A DNA stretch of 64,000 nt from the NCBI GenBank assembly GCA_002007465.1, contig LNAC01000755.1, positions 558,277 to 622,276 of the forward strand, read 5' to 3'. The notes beneath the pieces are model-generated. The model was not told where the DNA came from. It ran no database searches and worked only from the letters and a program-made list of their open reading frames with translations. The position numbers were made by a program, and so were the translations under genes. Shown here one piece after another: positions 22,913 through 35,098 of this stretch (positions are counted from its first letter, which is position 1; every line of letters begins with the position of its first letter). This DNA comes from Ailurus styani (Eukaryota; Chordata; Mammalia; Carnivora; Ailuridae).

Positions 22913-25615
22913 TAGGCTTTTTGTTTTTATTTATTTCTTAAAATTCAGTTTATCGAAAACCAAAGCAAAAACAGTTCACCTATTTCTTCCACCACCCCCC
23001 AACACACACTGCCTCTGGCAACTACATACCTGTTCTGTCTCTGTGACCTTGATTTGATTTGTTTGTTTACTTTTAGATTCCACATATAAGAGAGATCAGT
23101 ATTTGTCTTTCTCTGACTCTTTTCCCCTAGCATAATACCCTCAAGGTGCATCCATGTTGTCACAAATGACAAGATCTCATGCCTTTTTATGACTAAATAA
23201 TATTCCATTGTGTATACGTACCACGTTTTCTTTATTCACCCATCATTGGACACTTAGGATGTTTCCATATTTTACTTATTGTAAATAATGCTGCAATGAG
23301 CTTGGTGGCACAGATATCTTTTCAAGTTAGTGTTTTCATTTTCTTTGGATGAATACCCAGAAGTGGAACAGCTGGATCACAGAACAGTTCTATTTGTAAT
23401 ATTTTTGAGGGAACTTCATACTGTTTTCCATAATGGCTATATCTGTTTATATCCCCACAAATAGTGTATGAAGGTTCCCTTTTCTCCACATCCTTGCCAA
23501 TACTTATTATTTCTAATATTTTTGATAGCAGTCATTCTAACAGGTATGAGGTGATACCTTATTGTGGTTTTGATTTGCATTTCCCTGATGATTAATGATG
23601 TATATCACCTTTTCATGTACTTATTGGTCTTCTTTAGAAAAATGTCTATTCAGATCTTGGGCCCATATTTCAGTCACATCGGGGTTTTTTTTGTTTTTTT
23701 GTTTTGTTTTTTTTTGCTATTAAGTTGAATGAGTTATTTATATATTTCGGATATTAACCCCTTATCAGTTGTACAACTTGCAAATACTTTCTCCCATTCA
23801 ATACGTTGTCTTTTCGTTCTGTTGATGGTATCCTTTGCTGTGCAGAGCTTTTTAGTTTGATATAGTCCCACTAGTTTATTTTTGTTTTTGTTGCTTTTGA
23901 TTTTGTTTTCAGACTCAAAAAAATTATTGCCAAGACCTATATCAAAGAGCTTAGTGCCGATGTTTTCTTCTAGGAGTTTTATGGTTTCAGGCCTTACATT
24001 TAAATCTTTAATCCATTTTAAATTAATGTTTGCATATGGTATAAGAAAGTGGTCCAGTTTCATTCCTTTGCATGTGGCTGTCCAATTTCCTTAACACTAT
24101 TTGTCAAAGAGAATGTTTTCTCCCCATTGTGTATTTTTGGTTCTTTTGTTGTAGATTTGTTGTAGATTAATTGACCATATAATTGTGGGTTTATTTCAGG
24201 GCTCCTTATTCTGTTCCATTGATCTATGTGTCTGATTTTATGCCAGTACCACACTGTTTCAATTACTGTAGTTTTGTAATACAGTTTGAAACCCGGGAAC
24301 ATTATGCTTTATGCTTTATTCTTCTTTTTCAAGACTGCTTTGGCTATTTGGAGTCTTTCATGGCTCTTTACAAAGTTTAGAACTGTTTGCCTTATTTCTG
24401 TGAAAAATGATATTGGAATCTTGATAGAAATTTCATTGAATCTGTATATTGATTTGGGTAGTATGGACATTCTAAAGATATTAATTCTTCCAATCCATGA
24501 GCACAGAATATCTTTCCATCTACTTGTATCTTTTTAAGTTTTTCTCATTAATGTCTTATAGTTTTCAATATATAGGTCTTTCACCACCTAGGTTAAATTT
24601 ATTCTTAGAATAAATTAGGTATTATATTCTTTATGTTGCAATTATAAATTATTTTCCTAGTTTCTCTTTCTGAGAGTTCATTATTAGTGTGTAAAAGTGC
24701 AACAGACTTTTGTGTTTTGCTTTTGTATCCTGAAACTTTACTGAATTCATGCATTAGTTCTAGCAGTTTTCTGTTGGGAGCCTTTACGGTTTTCTACAAG
24801 TATCATCTGCAAAGAGTAACAATTTAACTTCTTCCTTGTCACTTTGGATACATTTTATTTCTTCTTCTTGCCTAACTGCTATGGCTGGGACTTCCAAAAC
24901 TATGTTTAATAAAGGTGATGAGGGTGAGCATCCTTGTCCTGTTCTTGACCTTAAAGAAAATACTTTCAGGTTTTCACCATTGAACATGATGTTAGCAGTG
25001 GGCTTGTCATATATGGCCTTTTCTACACTGAGGTACCTTCCCTCTGGATTTGCTTTGTTGAGAGATTTTATAATAGATGGATGCTAAATTTATCAAATGT
25101 CTTTTCTACATCTTTTGAGATGATTATAATTTTATCCTTTGTTTTATTAATATGGTGTATCAGCTTGACAAGATTGAAGATGTTAAACCATCCTTGCATC
25201 TTGCGGGGAAAATGCCTCTTGATCATGGCATATGATCTTTTTAATGTATTCTTGACTGCAGTCTTCTAATATTTTGTTGAGGATTTTTGCATCTATGTTT
25301 ATTATGGATATTGGCCTGTAACTTTCTTTTCATGTAGCATCTTTTTCTGGTTTTTGTATCAGGGTAATGCTGACTTTGAATATGAGTTTGGAGGAATTCC
25401 CCCTTCTATTTTTTGGAAGAGTTTGAGAAGATTGATATTAATGCTTCTTTCAATGGTTGGTAGAATTCACCAGTGAAGTTATATGGTACTGGACTTTTGG
25501 TTTTTTGGGAAGTTTTGGATTACTGATTCTATCAGTCTGTTCAGATTTTCTACTTCATCATGATCCAGTCTTGATAGGTTGCATTTTCTAGAATTTATCC
25601 ATTTCTTTCAGGTTG
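22913..25615 (-). mobile_element. L1 element, 3' UTR and ORF2 relic, inverted
   Basis: About 2.7 kb of antisense L1. From right to left on the minus strand come ORF2 reverse-transcriptase remains, the ORF2 C-terminal part and a 3' UTR ending in the T-rich (inverted poly-A) run near 22913-22935. The minus-strand translation of 24784-24987 contains 'KLLLFADDT', with the FADD catalytic motif of L1 reverse transcriptase at 24802-24813. The frame 24060-24302 contains '[19 protein letters not shown]' and 23734-24063 contains 'WIKDLNVRPETIKLLEENIG', both typical of the L1 ORF2 C-terminal half. The frames are broken by stops and shifts, so no active enzyme is expected. The 5' part (endonuclease, ORF1, 5' UTR) is missing. 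Confidence 0.92.
24784..24987 (-). pseudogene. L1 ORF2 reverse-transcriptase fragment (FADD motif)
   Basis: This 67-codon remnant of the L1 ORF2 polymerase domain reads '...[18 protein letters not shown]' and then '...KLLLFADDT'. The first is the conserved G-C-P-L-S-P-L-like stretch and the second holds the FADD metal-binding aspartates. In intact L1s this domain copies RNA at the nicked target. Here it is one island in a decayed element, with frame breaks on both sides. Confidence 0.85.
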
Positions 25616-26396
25616 TCACTATTATCATTCCTGAAAAATATTTTCCCTGGGTAGAAATATTAGTTCAGACAATTTTCCTGTGAAAATCCTTTTCCCCCCC
25701 AAAATCTTACATAGTAGTCCAACAAGTAAGGAAGGTCCAGAACTCTTTTTGTTCAACCTACTCCCCACCACAATCAACCTTAAGCTCCTCCTGGTAATGC
25801 TAGGGAAGGCATGGTTACAAATCAACTTAATCAACATTGCCTAGGCCCTAAGGGAATCCAAAGTGTTGTATCCAGATTGGTTGTATCAGTCATGCTCTAT
25901 TCAGGGTAAACAGTCTTTGAGTAAGAAGTAGGGGCTCTTCTGGCTCAAAGAGGCCAGTGGTACTGTGGGGGCATAAATGAATTCTTATACCCATGGCAAC
26001 CACAGTGGGGCATGAACAGTTGTGCAGGTTTCACACTACTCCAAGGCTCCTGGCCCAGGAGGCAAGTGAGTTCTGAAATCCAGTACATGTCCTGCTCTCC
26101 TGACTGGGTCCCTGGGTTAGATTAGGTCACCTTTTTCTAATTCACACAAAGGTTCAATACAGGCCAGCAGTGACCCTATGACCAGGATGAAATGTCATGA
26201 TCACTCTACCTGCTTTTCTGAGCTCAGTCTCCACATTCCCTGGGCCTCTTTGTGGCCTGCAGACTTCACTGTAATTATGACCCCAAGAAAGGACCCCCTG
26301 GATGGTGACCTGAGTGTTCAGACCTAGAAGGGAACTTCCCCATGGAAAACAAGCAAATTGGTGTCTGGCTTCTATAATTTAGCCTCTTACAAGGCA
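25616..26396. other. Unique sequence, no gene seen
   Basis: No recognised repeat. The region 25860-26330 has an LTR-like style (purine/pyrimidine balance, 'ggccagcagtgaccc'), but no family is recognised. Confidence 0.35.
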
Positions 26397-26414
26397 GTGT
26401 GTGTGTGTGTGTGG

Positions 26415-26461
<47 letters not shown>

Positions 26462-26492
26462 CAGAGAGACAGAGAGACAGAGAGACAGAGAG
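26397..26492. repeat. Compound microsatellite (GT)n-(GA)n-(ACAGAGAG)n
   Basis: A (GT) tract to about 26421 is followed by (GA) to about 26450, then about five copies of an 8-bp ACAGAGAG unit. The order suggests stepwise expansion of neighbouring motifs. Confidence 0.95.
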
Positions 26493-26659
26493 CATGTGTT
26501 AGCCTCTCTAGACCCTACAGGATTTCAGGAACTGAAGATCTGACCTTCGGCTCTCAGCCCTGAAATCCCTGGGAGGCTCTTGGGAGATGCACCCAGATTT
26601 CTCCATTCAAAACCTCTATTCCATCTTCCACTGCTCCAGTGACAAAGCTCAGGATGAAA

Positions 26660-27080
26660 ACCAGCCAACAAAAGAACACGCTGCCAGGAGGGCTTAATGC
26701 TCCCTGTCAGTCTCCAGGGCTGTTGGGAGCAAGCAGGCCGTGGTGATGGGAAAACACACATTGTTTGGGGGCGTTGCGGATACAGTACAGATTATTTTTA
26801 GCAAATTGTTCTGACTTAGTGAAAAACCTGAAAGATAGTGTTGATAATCATCCTTACTTTAGTGCCACAGATGGTGCTGCTAGAATTAGACACTTGTTTC
26901 TGGGTGATTCTGCTGTTCCTATAAGAAGACACCTTGCCTGGTGCAGAAATAGATCACTGAAGGTTGTCTTTATTTTTTAATTGAGGGCTCAAGTTTTTAC
27001 TCTTTACCCTTAAGTATTAACAATATTTGTGAGAAGAAAATAAATTATTCACATGTCTCTCATGCTAATATTAGCCTGAA
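26660..27080. other. Unique AT-rich block, possible conserved element
   Basis: No repeat family is recognised. A 71-codon frame (26765-26980, plus) without similarity to any protein I know spans it. AT-rich stretches such as 'ctttattttttaattgagg' and 'gagaagaaaataaattattc' give several homeodomain-like TAAT/ATTA cores. It could be a conserved non-coding element, but this is only an impression from composition. Confidence 0.3.
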
Positions 27081-27179
27081 CATAAATGAGAGGTTTGGGC
27101 CTTTCTTTTGTTTTCTGATCCTAGTGACAACCAAGAATTATCCCCTGCTGCCTGCCTTTCTCCTCAGAGGTACTTCCTG

Positions 27180-27405
27180 GGCCCCCAGCCAAGCCAGACT
27201 CCCTGTTATCTCCTTTCACCCTGCACTTTCTCTCATATCAGTGTTTTTCACTTTTAATTGTATTTATCTGTGAGACACTTGAACTAATGTCTACCCCCCT
27301 GCCCCAGGCCCTGGACCATAAACTCCACAGGGAAGAAACTTAGTCCCTGTCCCCAGTACCTTGGACGAGGACATCAGTGAAATGCAAGAATGAATGGGAA
27401 AGCCA
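27180..27405 (+). mobile_element. L2-like LINE 3' end
   Basis: 'tttaattgtatttatctgtg', 'ccaggccctggaccataaactcc' and 'agtccctgtccccagtacc' followed by 'aatgcaagaatgaatggg' follow the order of the L2 3' end (segment with 'tgtaagctccttgagggcagggac' and 'cccagcac'). Confidence 0.55.
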
Positions 27406-27814
27406 CTACCAGAGATGGGAGCATGGGGAACCCTCAGTTCCAGCTGTCTTCACTGCTCACCCACCCATAGGATCAGGATCACCATGCACAAGCCTTTGTC
27501 TGGTATTGGGTCTATCTCTGTGCACTTCGGTTTTCTTGTCCAACAAACAATTACAAAAGCATGTCCAACTTACAGTGAAGAGATATCATGATACCCTTAA
27601 TCACAAATGTGAATGAGATAAGACTGAGAGGGTGAAGTAGATAAGAGTTGATGGTTCTATTCTGAAAATTAGGGCTGGGGCATGCGGAAGAGAGAACTGG
27701 AATTCCACTAAGAACATAATTCTTGGGGAGCAGGGGTCACCTTCCCAGCCACAGCCAGAAGCACAGTCTCTCCCACACAGTAGGTGCCCAACCAATGCAT
27801 CTCCCATTATCACC
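27406..27814. other. Unique sequence, no gene seen
   Basis: No recognised repeat, and only short chance frames on both strands. Confidence 0.35.
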
Positions 27815-28326
27815 TGTGGAAGGAGTCTCCATGATGGCTCCCAAAGACCCCACCTCCTGGCAGGCACACCCTTGTGTAGAGTTCTCCCACACTGCACCAG
27901 TAACTGAAGAACATGACAGAAGTAATGGTGTGACATTTCTGAGGTTAGATGATAGATTAGCACTGTAGCTTCCTTCTTGGCTGTCTGTCTGTCTCCATAC
28001 CTCTGTCTGTCTGTCTGTCTCTGTGATCATTTGCTCTGGGAGAAGCCTTCCTGTGAGCAGCCATTTGGAGATGTCCATGTAGTGAGGAACTGAAACCTCC
28101 CACCAACAGCCATGTGTATGAGTGAGCTGGAGAGCACATCCTCTAGTCCCCATCAAGCCTCCAGAGACCACTGCCCTGGGAAGCAGCATGACTTCAACCT
28201 TGAGAGTCCTTGAACCACAATAGCCATCTGAGCTGTTCCCAGAAACCGTATTCAATGATGCATGTTTGTTGTTTTAAGCTGTTCAGTTTTGTGGTTACTT
28301 GTTATGCAGCAATAGGTAACTCATAT
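27815..28326 (+). mobile_element. MLT1-type LTR (ERVL-MaLR)
   Basis: The start 'tgtggaaggagtctccatg' with 'gatggctcccaaagacccc' matches the MLT1D/F-like opening. Later come 'gccatttggagatgtcc', 'catgtgtatgagtgagctgg', 'catgtttgttgttttaagc', and the end 'ttgttatgcagcaataggtaac'. A CTGT-rich patch lies inside at about 27980-28022. It is a solo LTR. Confidence 0.82.
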
Positions 28327-29689
28327 TCCAGTCAAATACACCTCTACCTCCTGGCTGTGTTGAGTCAGGGCTGGAAGCTTGGTCTGCCTCATAACTGCTT
28401 CCAGCAGTCTGCCCTTCTTTCTTCTTTCCATCTCTCTGTTCCTCACCATCTCCCCATCCACCTGAAGACCAGACCTCTGGCCTTGACTTAGCGAAAGTCA
28501 CCAAGAGGGGCTAGTGTAGATTAAGAGAGAGGAAAGGGCAAGACTACAAGGGTCTGGGTGCCAGATAACCCCAGGGAATACCCTAATTCTGACCCCGGCC
28601 TGAGAAGGAAACTTGACCTTGCTTCCTCCTCCCCAACACTAGCTTACTCTCATTTCCTATAAAGAGAAGGTACTCAGCCAAACTTTTCTCCCCTCCATCC
28701 TTTCAATCCCACTCCAAGAGAGCTGTGCCACAACTTGCTTTGTCCACGCTACCTGAGGACCATCACATTCTTAGTCTAGTCATGAAATCATCCCTCTGTC
28801 CCAGCACCAGTGATGGTATTTTTTGGAGGCCAAATATTCCATCAACAAATCCAACTGTTGTGATTTGACAAGAATTCCTGCAGAAGAGAGAAGGGCTCCC
28901 ACTGGCTTCTCGGGCCCAGGATTTTTGCCTCTAAGGCACTCACCAGATAGAGATTTCTTCAATTTGTTAAATACCCCAATTCCCTAGCATCTCCTGGATC
29001 CTCCTGCTGCTGACCACATCTCACTTCTGTCCCCGCATCCTGTAACATACAGCTAAGAGAGTGGTCAAGTGACAGGAGCTTCCTTTCCCTTTTCCAATTA
29101 TTTTTTTTTTTGAAAAATGATCGTGGCGTGTGGTGTATAATCCAAATAATTTAGGCTCAGAGCAAAATGCAGCCAATATATCCTGGTCTCTCATCCAACA
29201 GTCCCACTCCCAGCGACACTGCTTTCAATTTTTAAAAAAATTTGCTTCTGAAAAAATATGGAAATATGCTTATTTTTATAAATTATTATATTTTGAAAAT
29301 ATTTGTTGATTTTCTATTATAATTGTAGAAGATTAGACACTCGTAATCCACTGTGCTCCCACTTTCCTCCCTCACCCATCATCCTGATATATTTTTATAT
29401 TATAATTTTTGGTTGAATTGACAGTGTTTACATTACCAGGACTACCATTAATTGCACAGTCAAACAGAGTATAATGAATATGTTCCTTTCTCATAATCCA
29501 CCCCTCCACACCAGAGAGAAATGCCTCCTTTTACTCTTTTACATTGCCCTAATGGCTAACTACCCCCAAATATTTCTATATTTTCATCAAATGCCTATCA
29601 ACAGTTGTTTCAAATGCCCTAACACATCAGATAATCTGGCAGATAACCCCCTTCCCAATGCCTCCCTCCCAGCCCTTTGACCGTCTGTT
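28327..29689. other. Unique and low-complexity sequence, no gene seen
   Basis: 28327-29090 is unique. 29097-29420 is AT-rich with a T run and 'aaaaaaatttgc', possibly part of a very old LINE. I see no exon. Confidence 0.35.
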
Positions 29690-30765
29690 CAGATATGAGT
29701 AGTTGCTCCCTTGGTCTGTGGTACATATTTACCTTGGGGCTTCTCTTAGCTTCTCTGTCAGGCTGGATCCCTCACTTCCTGAAGCCCAGGTCCTCCTCTT
29801 TCTTGGTTTATATGCTTGTTTTGCTGGAGCATATTCTCTAGCATCTTTCTAAGAATGAAAATATAAAAGATAAAAACTTTAAAGATGTTGCATGCTTAGA
29901 AATACTTTTATACCACTTCATACTTCCAAGATGATTGGGCTAAATGTAGAAAGCTAAGTTGAAAATAATTTTCCTCCGAAATTTCAAAGGCATAATTCCA
30001 CTGTCTTCTATCTTCCAGTGCTACTGTTGTGAAGTCTGCTATCATTCTAATTCTTAAACCTTTGTATGTTTTAGATACCCCTCCTTTCAATCCCCAGTTT
30101 CTAGGATTTTCTTTTGATCCTTGATGCTTTCGTATTTCAGGAGGATACACTTTGGTGTGGATTTTTAAGTTCATAGTCATGGTATTTGATGAGCTCTTTC
30201 TGTTTAAAGGCTCCAGCCTTCAGTTGGTAACTTTCTGGTATTATTTCTTTGAAATGAATTTGTTTTCTCTGTTCTCTCTTTTTGTAACTCCAATTAGTCA
30301 GACACTGAATCATCTGGACCTAACTTCTAGCTGTAGTTCCTCTCTTATCATGAATCTCTTTGCCTTTTAAATTTAATTAATTAATTAATTAATTTTTTAT
30401 TTATTTTAGAGAGACAAAGAGAGTATGTGGGGAGGGGCAGGTGGAGAGGGAGACAGAGCATCTCAAGCAGGCTCCCCGCTAAGCATGGAGCCCAACCTGG
30501 GGCTCAATCCCACGACCCTGAGATCATTACCTGAGCCAAAATAGAGTCAGATGCTTAACTGACTGAGCCACCCAGCACCCTTCTTTGCCTTTTTTAAAAG
30601 AAATTTCCTTGACTCCACCACAATCTCACCTATTAGAAGCCCTCTTTTTTATGCTTTGATGACTCCTTCCTTCTAGAATGCTGATCTTGTCTCTCAGAGG
30701 CAGTTTCTCTGTCATCTCCATGAGAATATTAATGACAGGAGTTTCATTTTGAGCCTCTGTTCTTC
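29690..30765 (-). mobile_element. Ancient LINE (HAL1/L1M-type), inverted, split by a SINE
   Basis: The plus strand shows the inverse of a known ancient LINE segment: 'tttgctggagcatattctc', 'ggcataattccactgtcttc', 'ccagtgctactgttgtgaag', 'ggatacactttggtgtgg', 'tttctctgttctctctttttg' and, past the SINE, 'tccatgagaatattaatgac'. An equivalent sense segment occurs at 39900-40260. The family name is from memory. Confidence 0.6.
30369..30581 (-). mobile_element. CAN-SINE inside the ancient LINE
   Basis: The inverted tail includes an (AATT)n run at 30370-30393 and the inverted head 'gactgagccacccagcaccc' is at the right. The target-site duplication is TCTTTGCCTTTT at 30357-30368 and 30582-30593. Confidence 0.94.
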
Positions 30766-32406
30766 TCCCTTTTCTCTAACTCCTCTGAGTGCTTTTCTTC
30801 TGTTTGTTGTTTGTTTAACTCCATTCTGGCAGCATCACTCACTTGTTCAGGGATCCTTGGCAATCTGTTCATAGCTGAGAGTGAAGCACTGAAGAGCTAG
30901 CTCTTTGAAGATTTGGGGGGAGGAGAGAATTTTAGACTGGTAGGTGGAGCAGGTTTCTTTGTCAGGCAACCATGACATGTAAGCATTTTTAGGTCATTTC
31001 CTAAGGACATATACCCTGCAAGGGGCACATAGATCTGTTGTCAACTTCCCAGGAATAGAGAGGGGATTGTCTCTTGGGGGTCTTCTCTGTGTAAAGTCTT
31101 TCTTCTTATATGCCAACACCTTTCCAGCCCAGATTCTCACCCCTGCCCCCTGCTATTCTTGGGGTCCCTGAGCCCAGAACCACTTCTCTCCAACTTCTTC
31201 AGAGAACAAACCTCCAGTCTTGTCTGGAGATTGCTGTGGAGGGTCCTGGGATCCAACCGGCTTCCTAGACAGAATTTGGATCAACTCCTCTTTTTGGCCT
31301 CCCTACTTAATCTCACTGCCTGTAGTGCCAATTGCCTCCCATTGCCCTGCCTTCTGGGTTCCACTGAGTGAATAGGCCTGATTCTTGGCAGCATAGTCCC
31401 TGTCCCCACTCTTACAGGTCCTCAGATCCTGGGTCCCTCCGGTCTCACCCCTTCACATCTCAATCTACTCACCTGGAAAATAGGGATAACAGTGGTTCCC
31501 ATTCCCCAGGTTGCTGCAAGGAAGAAATGAGTTCACAGTGGTGCCATCACTGTTATGATGGGAATTATCAGAGCAGCCCCTTGGACAAGCTCTGTCCCCT
31601 AGTGCGTGTTCTGTTTTGCCCACACAGGCCCAGGAAGAGGAGCCAAGCCCACGGATGATATGAAGTGCTCATGCTGAGTGTACAGAGCCAGGGAAAGTTG
31701 GTCCCCTCCACGTGCTGCCAGCCGCTGCCAATCCACACAGGATCCAGTCACCAGCCAAGCATGGCACCAAGGGACATATGAACTTGGCTGTTTCAGTCCT
31801 CCCTGCGGCTTTACTCAGCCCCCTCCCTCCAACCCACGAACAGAACTGTGCACAAATGCAAAATAACAATGCTAATCATACGAGACGGCAGCTGAGTCCC
31901 ATTACAGCTGATGACAGTTTGAGAGAAGGATGAGCAGCTCTATGCCATCTGCCCACCTACCTTTCAAATTGCTTTTACCCACCTTCAAAATTACGTCTGA
32001 CTTTAGTGGGAATAATTACCAGAGTGACAGAGATGTGAGTGTGTACCATTCAAGGGAAGGTAAGTCTTGCAGCATAGCCTTTACTGTGATGTTGGGGGTT
32101 TACCCCTTGAAATGAGAAGGGCCTCCTTTCTGCTACAGCAGGCTACTGGCAGAAGGCAGGCACAGGTGACCATGACATGAAGCCAAGGGGCCAAGCTTGT
32201 TTCTGTATCCAGGTTCGCCCACCTCCTCCTGTCCCTGGCCTGGGCTGTCGGGACATGAAATCTTGCCTGGAGCCTCAAATGCCTGGAGGTCTGGCCAGAC
32301 ACATGGACAGAGCCTCTCTCGTTCCCACAGCCATGCCCTTTGTAGATTACACAGTCATGGTGGGCATCCATAGATCCACTGAATTTCAGGGAAGCCATTA
32401 AGTTTT
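30766..32406. other. Unique block, no gene seen
   Basis: About 1.6 kb without a recognised repeat. The stretch 31855-32060 ('aataacaatgctaatcatac', 'cccattacagctgatgac', 'gggaataattaccag') is AT-rich, unique and motif-dense, and might be conserved. The remainder gives only chance frames. Confidence 0.4.
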
Positions 32407-32421
32407 GGGGCATTTCTTTTG

Positions 32422-32640
32422 TTTTTGTTTTTTTGTTTGTTTGTTTGTTTAAAGATTTTATTTATTTATTTCACAGAGGGAGAGAGATCACAAGAAGGCA
32501 GAGAGGCAGGCAGACAGAGAGAGAGGGAAGCAGGCTCCCCGCTGAGCAGGGAGCCTGATGCAGGCCTCGATCCCAGGACCCTGAGATCATGACCTGAGCC
32601 GAAAGCAGAGGCTTTAACCCACTGAGCCACCCAGGCGCCC
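32422..32640 (-). mobile_element. CAN-SINE, musteloid-type body
   Basis: The inverted tail has a (GTTT)n run, then 'cacagagggagagagatcac', 'gcagagaggcaggcagac', 'aagcaggctccccgctgagc', and the head 'ccactgagccacccaggcgc'. The flanking duplication is about gGGGCATTTCTTTTG (32407-32421) and GAGGCATTTCTTTTG (32642-32656). Low divergence suggests a younger copy. Confidence 0.96.
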
Positions 32641-32656
32641 TGAGGCATTTCTTTTG

Positions 32657-33601
32657 ATGACCTGGGCATTGTCAGATGTTTATTTAGAAAAATACAAATT
32701 TAATGAACATGTGATAAAAGAAAGGCATTTGTTAGTTATAGTCCCCTCCCTCTCCTAAGGTGACCGTATTATAGGAGGTGGAAAAGCAGGGCCTTTGCTT
32801 CCAGGCAGGGAATGGATCAGGGAAGCAGGAGGGAGAAGTGTGTGTGTGGGGGGGGAAATCTAAAGAAAGGAGAGCCTGAGACCATTAAGACTGTGCCTGG
32901 GGGGGGAGGGGGCATAAGAGAGCTACAGGGAGAGGCACCTTCTGGAAGGGAATCCTGGGCTGACTCCCTGCACACAGGAGATGCAGAGCCCTCCTGGGCA
33001 TGCTTATGGATTCCTCGAGGGGCAGGAAGTGAAGAAAGGTCCAATCCTATTTGGATGGGGCCTGTAAGAACCCCACACACAGGGGCTGGAGCCTTCCCCA
33101 CCATACTCCATCTGTGAAGTGGAGAGCAGCTACCTGGGACAGCATTACTAACCCTCTGTGTCTCGAGTGGACCTTGGCCCCAGCCATCAGGTTTGGGGAC
33201 CCACCTGGTGGGGAACCCATCAGCAATGCTCCAGATAAGTACTTGTGGTTAGGAATGGTAAGAAAATGAGTCAATTGTGAGAGTTGTGTGCAATCTGGTA
33301 GGCCCTCCCTCAGCTGCTCCTTCCTGGTGGGGCACATTGGCTGGGCAGCCACCTTGCCAGGATGGGAAATGGAGATCCCTGCCCTGGGGAGCAGCAGGGT
33401 AGACCCCACTTCCAGTCAGCAGCAGGCACAAGTCAAGTTAGGGGTGGGTGGTGGCCTTCCACAGCCATGGTTTTGATGGTTTAAAAAAAACTGAAAATGC
33501 ACGTTATGCAGGTGTGAACCACTAACATGAATGAAGGAAGGAAAGAAGGATAGGAAATGAGTCTCCCACCACTCGCCCTAGATCCCAGGCCCCCTCTCTA
33601 G
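32657..33601. other. Unique sequence with G-runs, no gene seen
   Basis: G-rich runs lie at about 32846-32856 and 32900-32912. No repeat family or exon is recognised. Confidence 0.4.
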
Positions 33602-33900
33602 ATGTCTTAGTCCACTTGGGCTAAAGGAACACAATACACAGTTCTGGAGGCTGGAAGTCAGCGCAATCTGGTTCTGACGAGGGCCCTCTTCCAGACTGCA
33701 GACAGCCAACTTCTCACCATGTCCTCACATGGCCAAGTGGCAAGGGAACTCTCTGAGGTCTCTTCTGGAAGGGCACTAATCCCATTCACAACTAATCACC
33801 TACCAAAGGCCCCACTTCCTAATGACATCACTTTGGGGCTTAGAGCTTCAATATACGAATTTTGAGGGGACACAAACATTGAGTCAATAACACCAGAAGA
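33602..33900 (-). mobile_element. MaLR-type LTR, inverted
   Basis: 'gatgtcttagtccacttggg', 'cacagttctggaggctggaag', 'tgtcctcacatggccaag', 'gggcactaatcccattcac', 'ctaatcacctaccaaaggcc' and 'gggacacaaacattgag' are the inverse of a MaLR LTR (MLT1/MST-like). The right end is followed at once by a CAN-SINE. Confidence 0.8.
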
Positions 33901-34076
33901 GGGGCACATGGCTGGCTCAGTCAGTTAAGCATCTAACTCTTGGTTTCAGCTCCGGTCATGATCTCAGGGTCCTGGGATTGAGCCCCCACATCAGGCTCCA
34001 TGCTCAGCAGGAAGTCTGCTTGAGATTCTCTCTCTCTGAGCTTCCCTGGCCAAGTAAATATATAGATCTTTAAAAT
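33901..34076 (+). mobile_element. CAN-SINE at the LTR edge
   Basis: The head is 'ggggcacatggctggctcag', followed by the body, a CT-rich tract and an A-rich tail ('agatctttaaaataat'). A perfect 12-bp target-site duplication AATAACACCAGA lies at 33886-33897 and 34077-34088. The insertion therefore hit the last bases of the inverted MaLR LTR. Confidence 0.95.
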
Positions 34077-34327
34077 AATAACACCAGAGGAAATTTATGG
34101 TGACAATTTCCATGTTTTATGCCCCCTTCCAGGAATTAAATTTCATGCTTCTACACACTCACACACACAAATGAGAAGATTCTATGTACACACTCTCAAG
34201 CATCTTCTTTTTCATGAAACAACATACTGTGAAGCTTACTCCACATCATCAACCTAGAAATACCTGTTTTTAAAAATGCATGTAATTCCATACGAAGGAT
34301 GTACTGTAATTAGCTAATATTACTGTT

Positions 34328-34522
34328 GGGGCGTCTGGGTGGTTCAGTTGGTTAACTGCCTTCAGCTCAGGTCATGATCTCAGGGTCCTGGGATCGAGTC
34401 CCACATTGGGCTCCCTACTCAGCGGGGAGTCTGCTTCTCCCTCTGTGTCTCCCTCTGCCCCTCCCCCTACTTATGCTCTCTTTCACTCTCTCTCTCAAAA
34501 AATAATATACTCTTTAAAAAAT
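34328..34522 (+). mobile_element. CAN-SINE inside old L1
   Basis: The head is 'ggggcgtctgggtggttcag', followed by the body, a CT-rich tract and an A-rich tail. The target-site duplication has one mismatch: TAATATTACTGTT (34315-34327) and TAATATTACTATT (34523-34535). Confidence 0.95.
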
Positions 34523-34912
34523 TAATATTACTATTGATAGTATTTAAGTCATTTCCATCCTAACAATCACAAGGAATGCTTCCATGAGCCTTGGTCCTAA
34601 ACCTAACAGGGCAGGACAAGGTCCTAATGTGGGATTGCTGGGCTGGAGAATTTCTAATCCTTATGGATGTGTCCAAACTCCCTCTCCGAGTGTATGCATC
34701 ATGCTCACTCTCATAGCGTTACCAAAGGCTGGAATTTTGCCCGTCTGATGGGAATCAAGCAGGACTTCACAGAGGTTTCAGTTTACACTTCTCTTACTGC
34801 AAGTGAGAATAAGTGTATTTTCCAGTGTTTAGAAGCACTTTCATTTCTTGTGAAGTATTTCTACCCATTGCCCATTTTTCAATTAAGTTGTTGGATTTTT
34901 TTCTTACTGATT

Positions 34913-35098
34913 TAAAGATTTATTTTATTTTATTTTTTGGGGGAAGAGGAGCAGAGAGAGAGGGAGAGAAAGAATCTCAGGCAGACTCCCCACTGAGCGA
35001 GGAGCAGGAACTGGGACTCAATCCCATGACCCTGAGATCACTACCTGAGCTGAAATCAAGAATTGGATGCTTAGCCACTGAGCCATCCAGGTGTCCCC
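34913..35098 (-). mobile_element. CAN-SINE inside old L1
   Basis: The inverted tail 'aaagatttattttatttt' lies at the left and the inverted head 'gagccatccaggtgtcccc' at the right. The duplication is TTCTTACTGATT (34901-34912) and TTCTTATTGATT (35099-35110). It is more diverged than the copies at 32422 and 53894, so older. Confidence 0.93.

Noticed and set aside
22913..25615. Functional reverse transcriptase gene
   Set aside because: ORF2 motifs are present, but frames are broken many times and the 5' half is missing.
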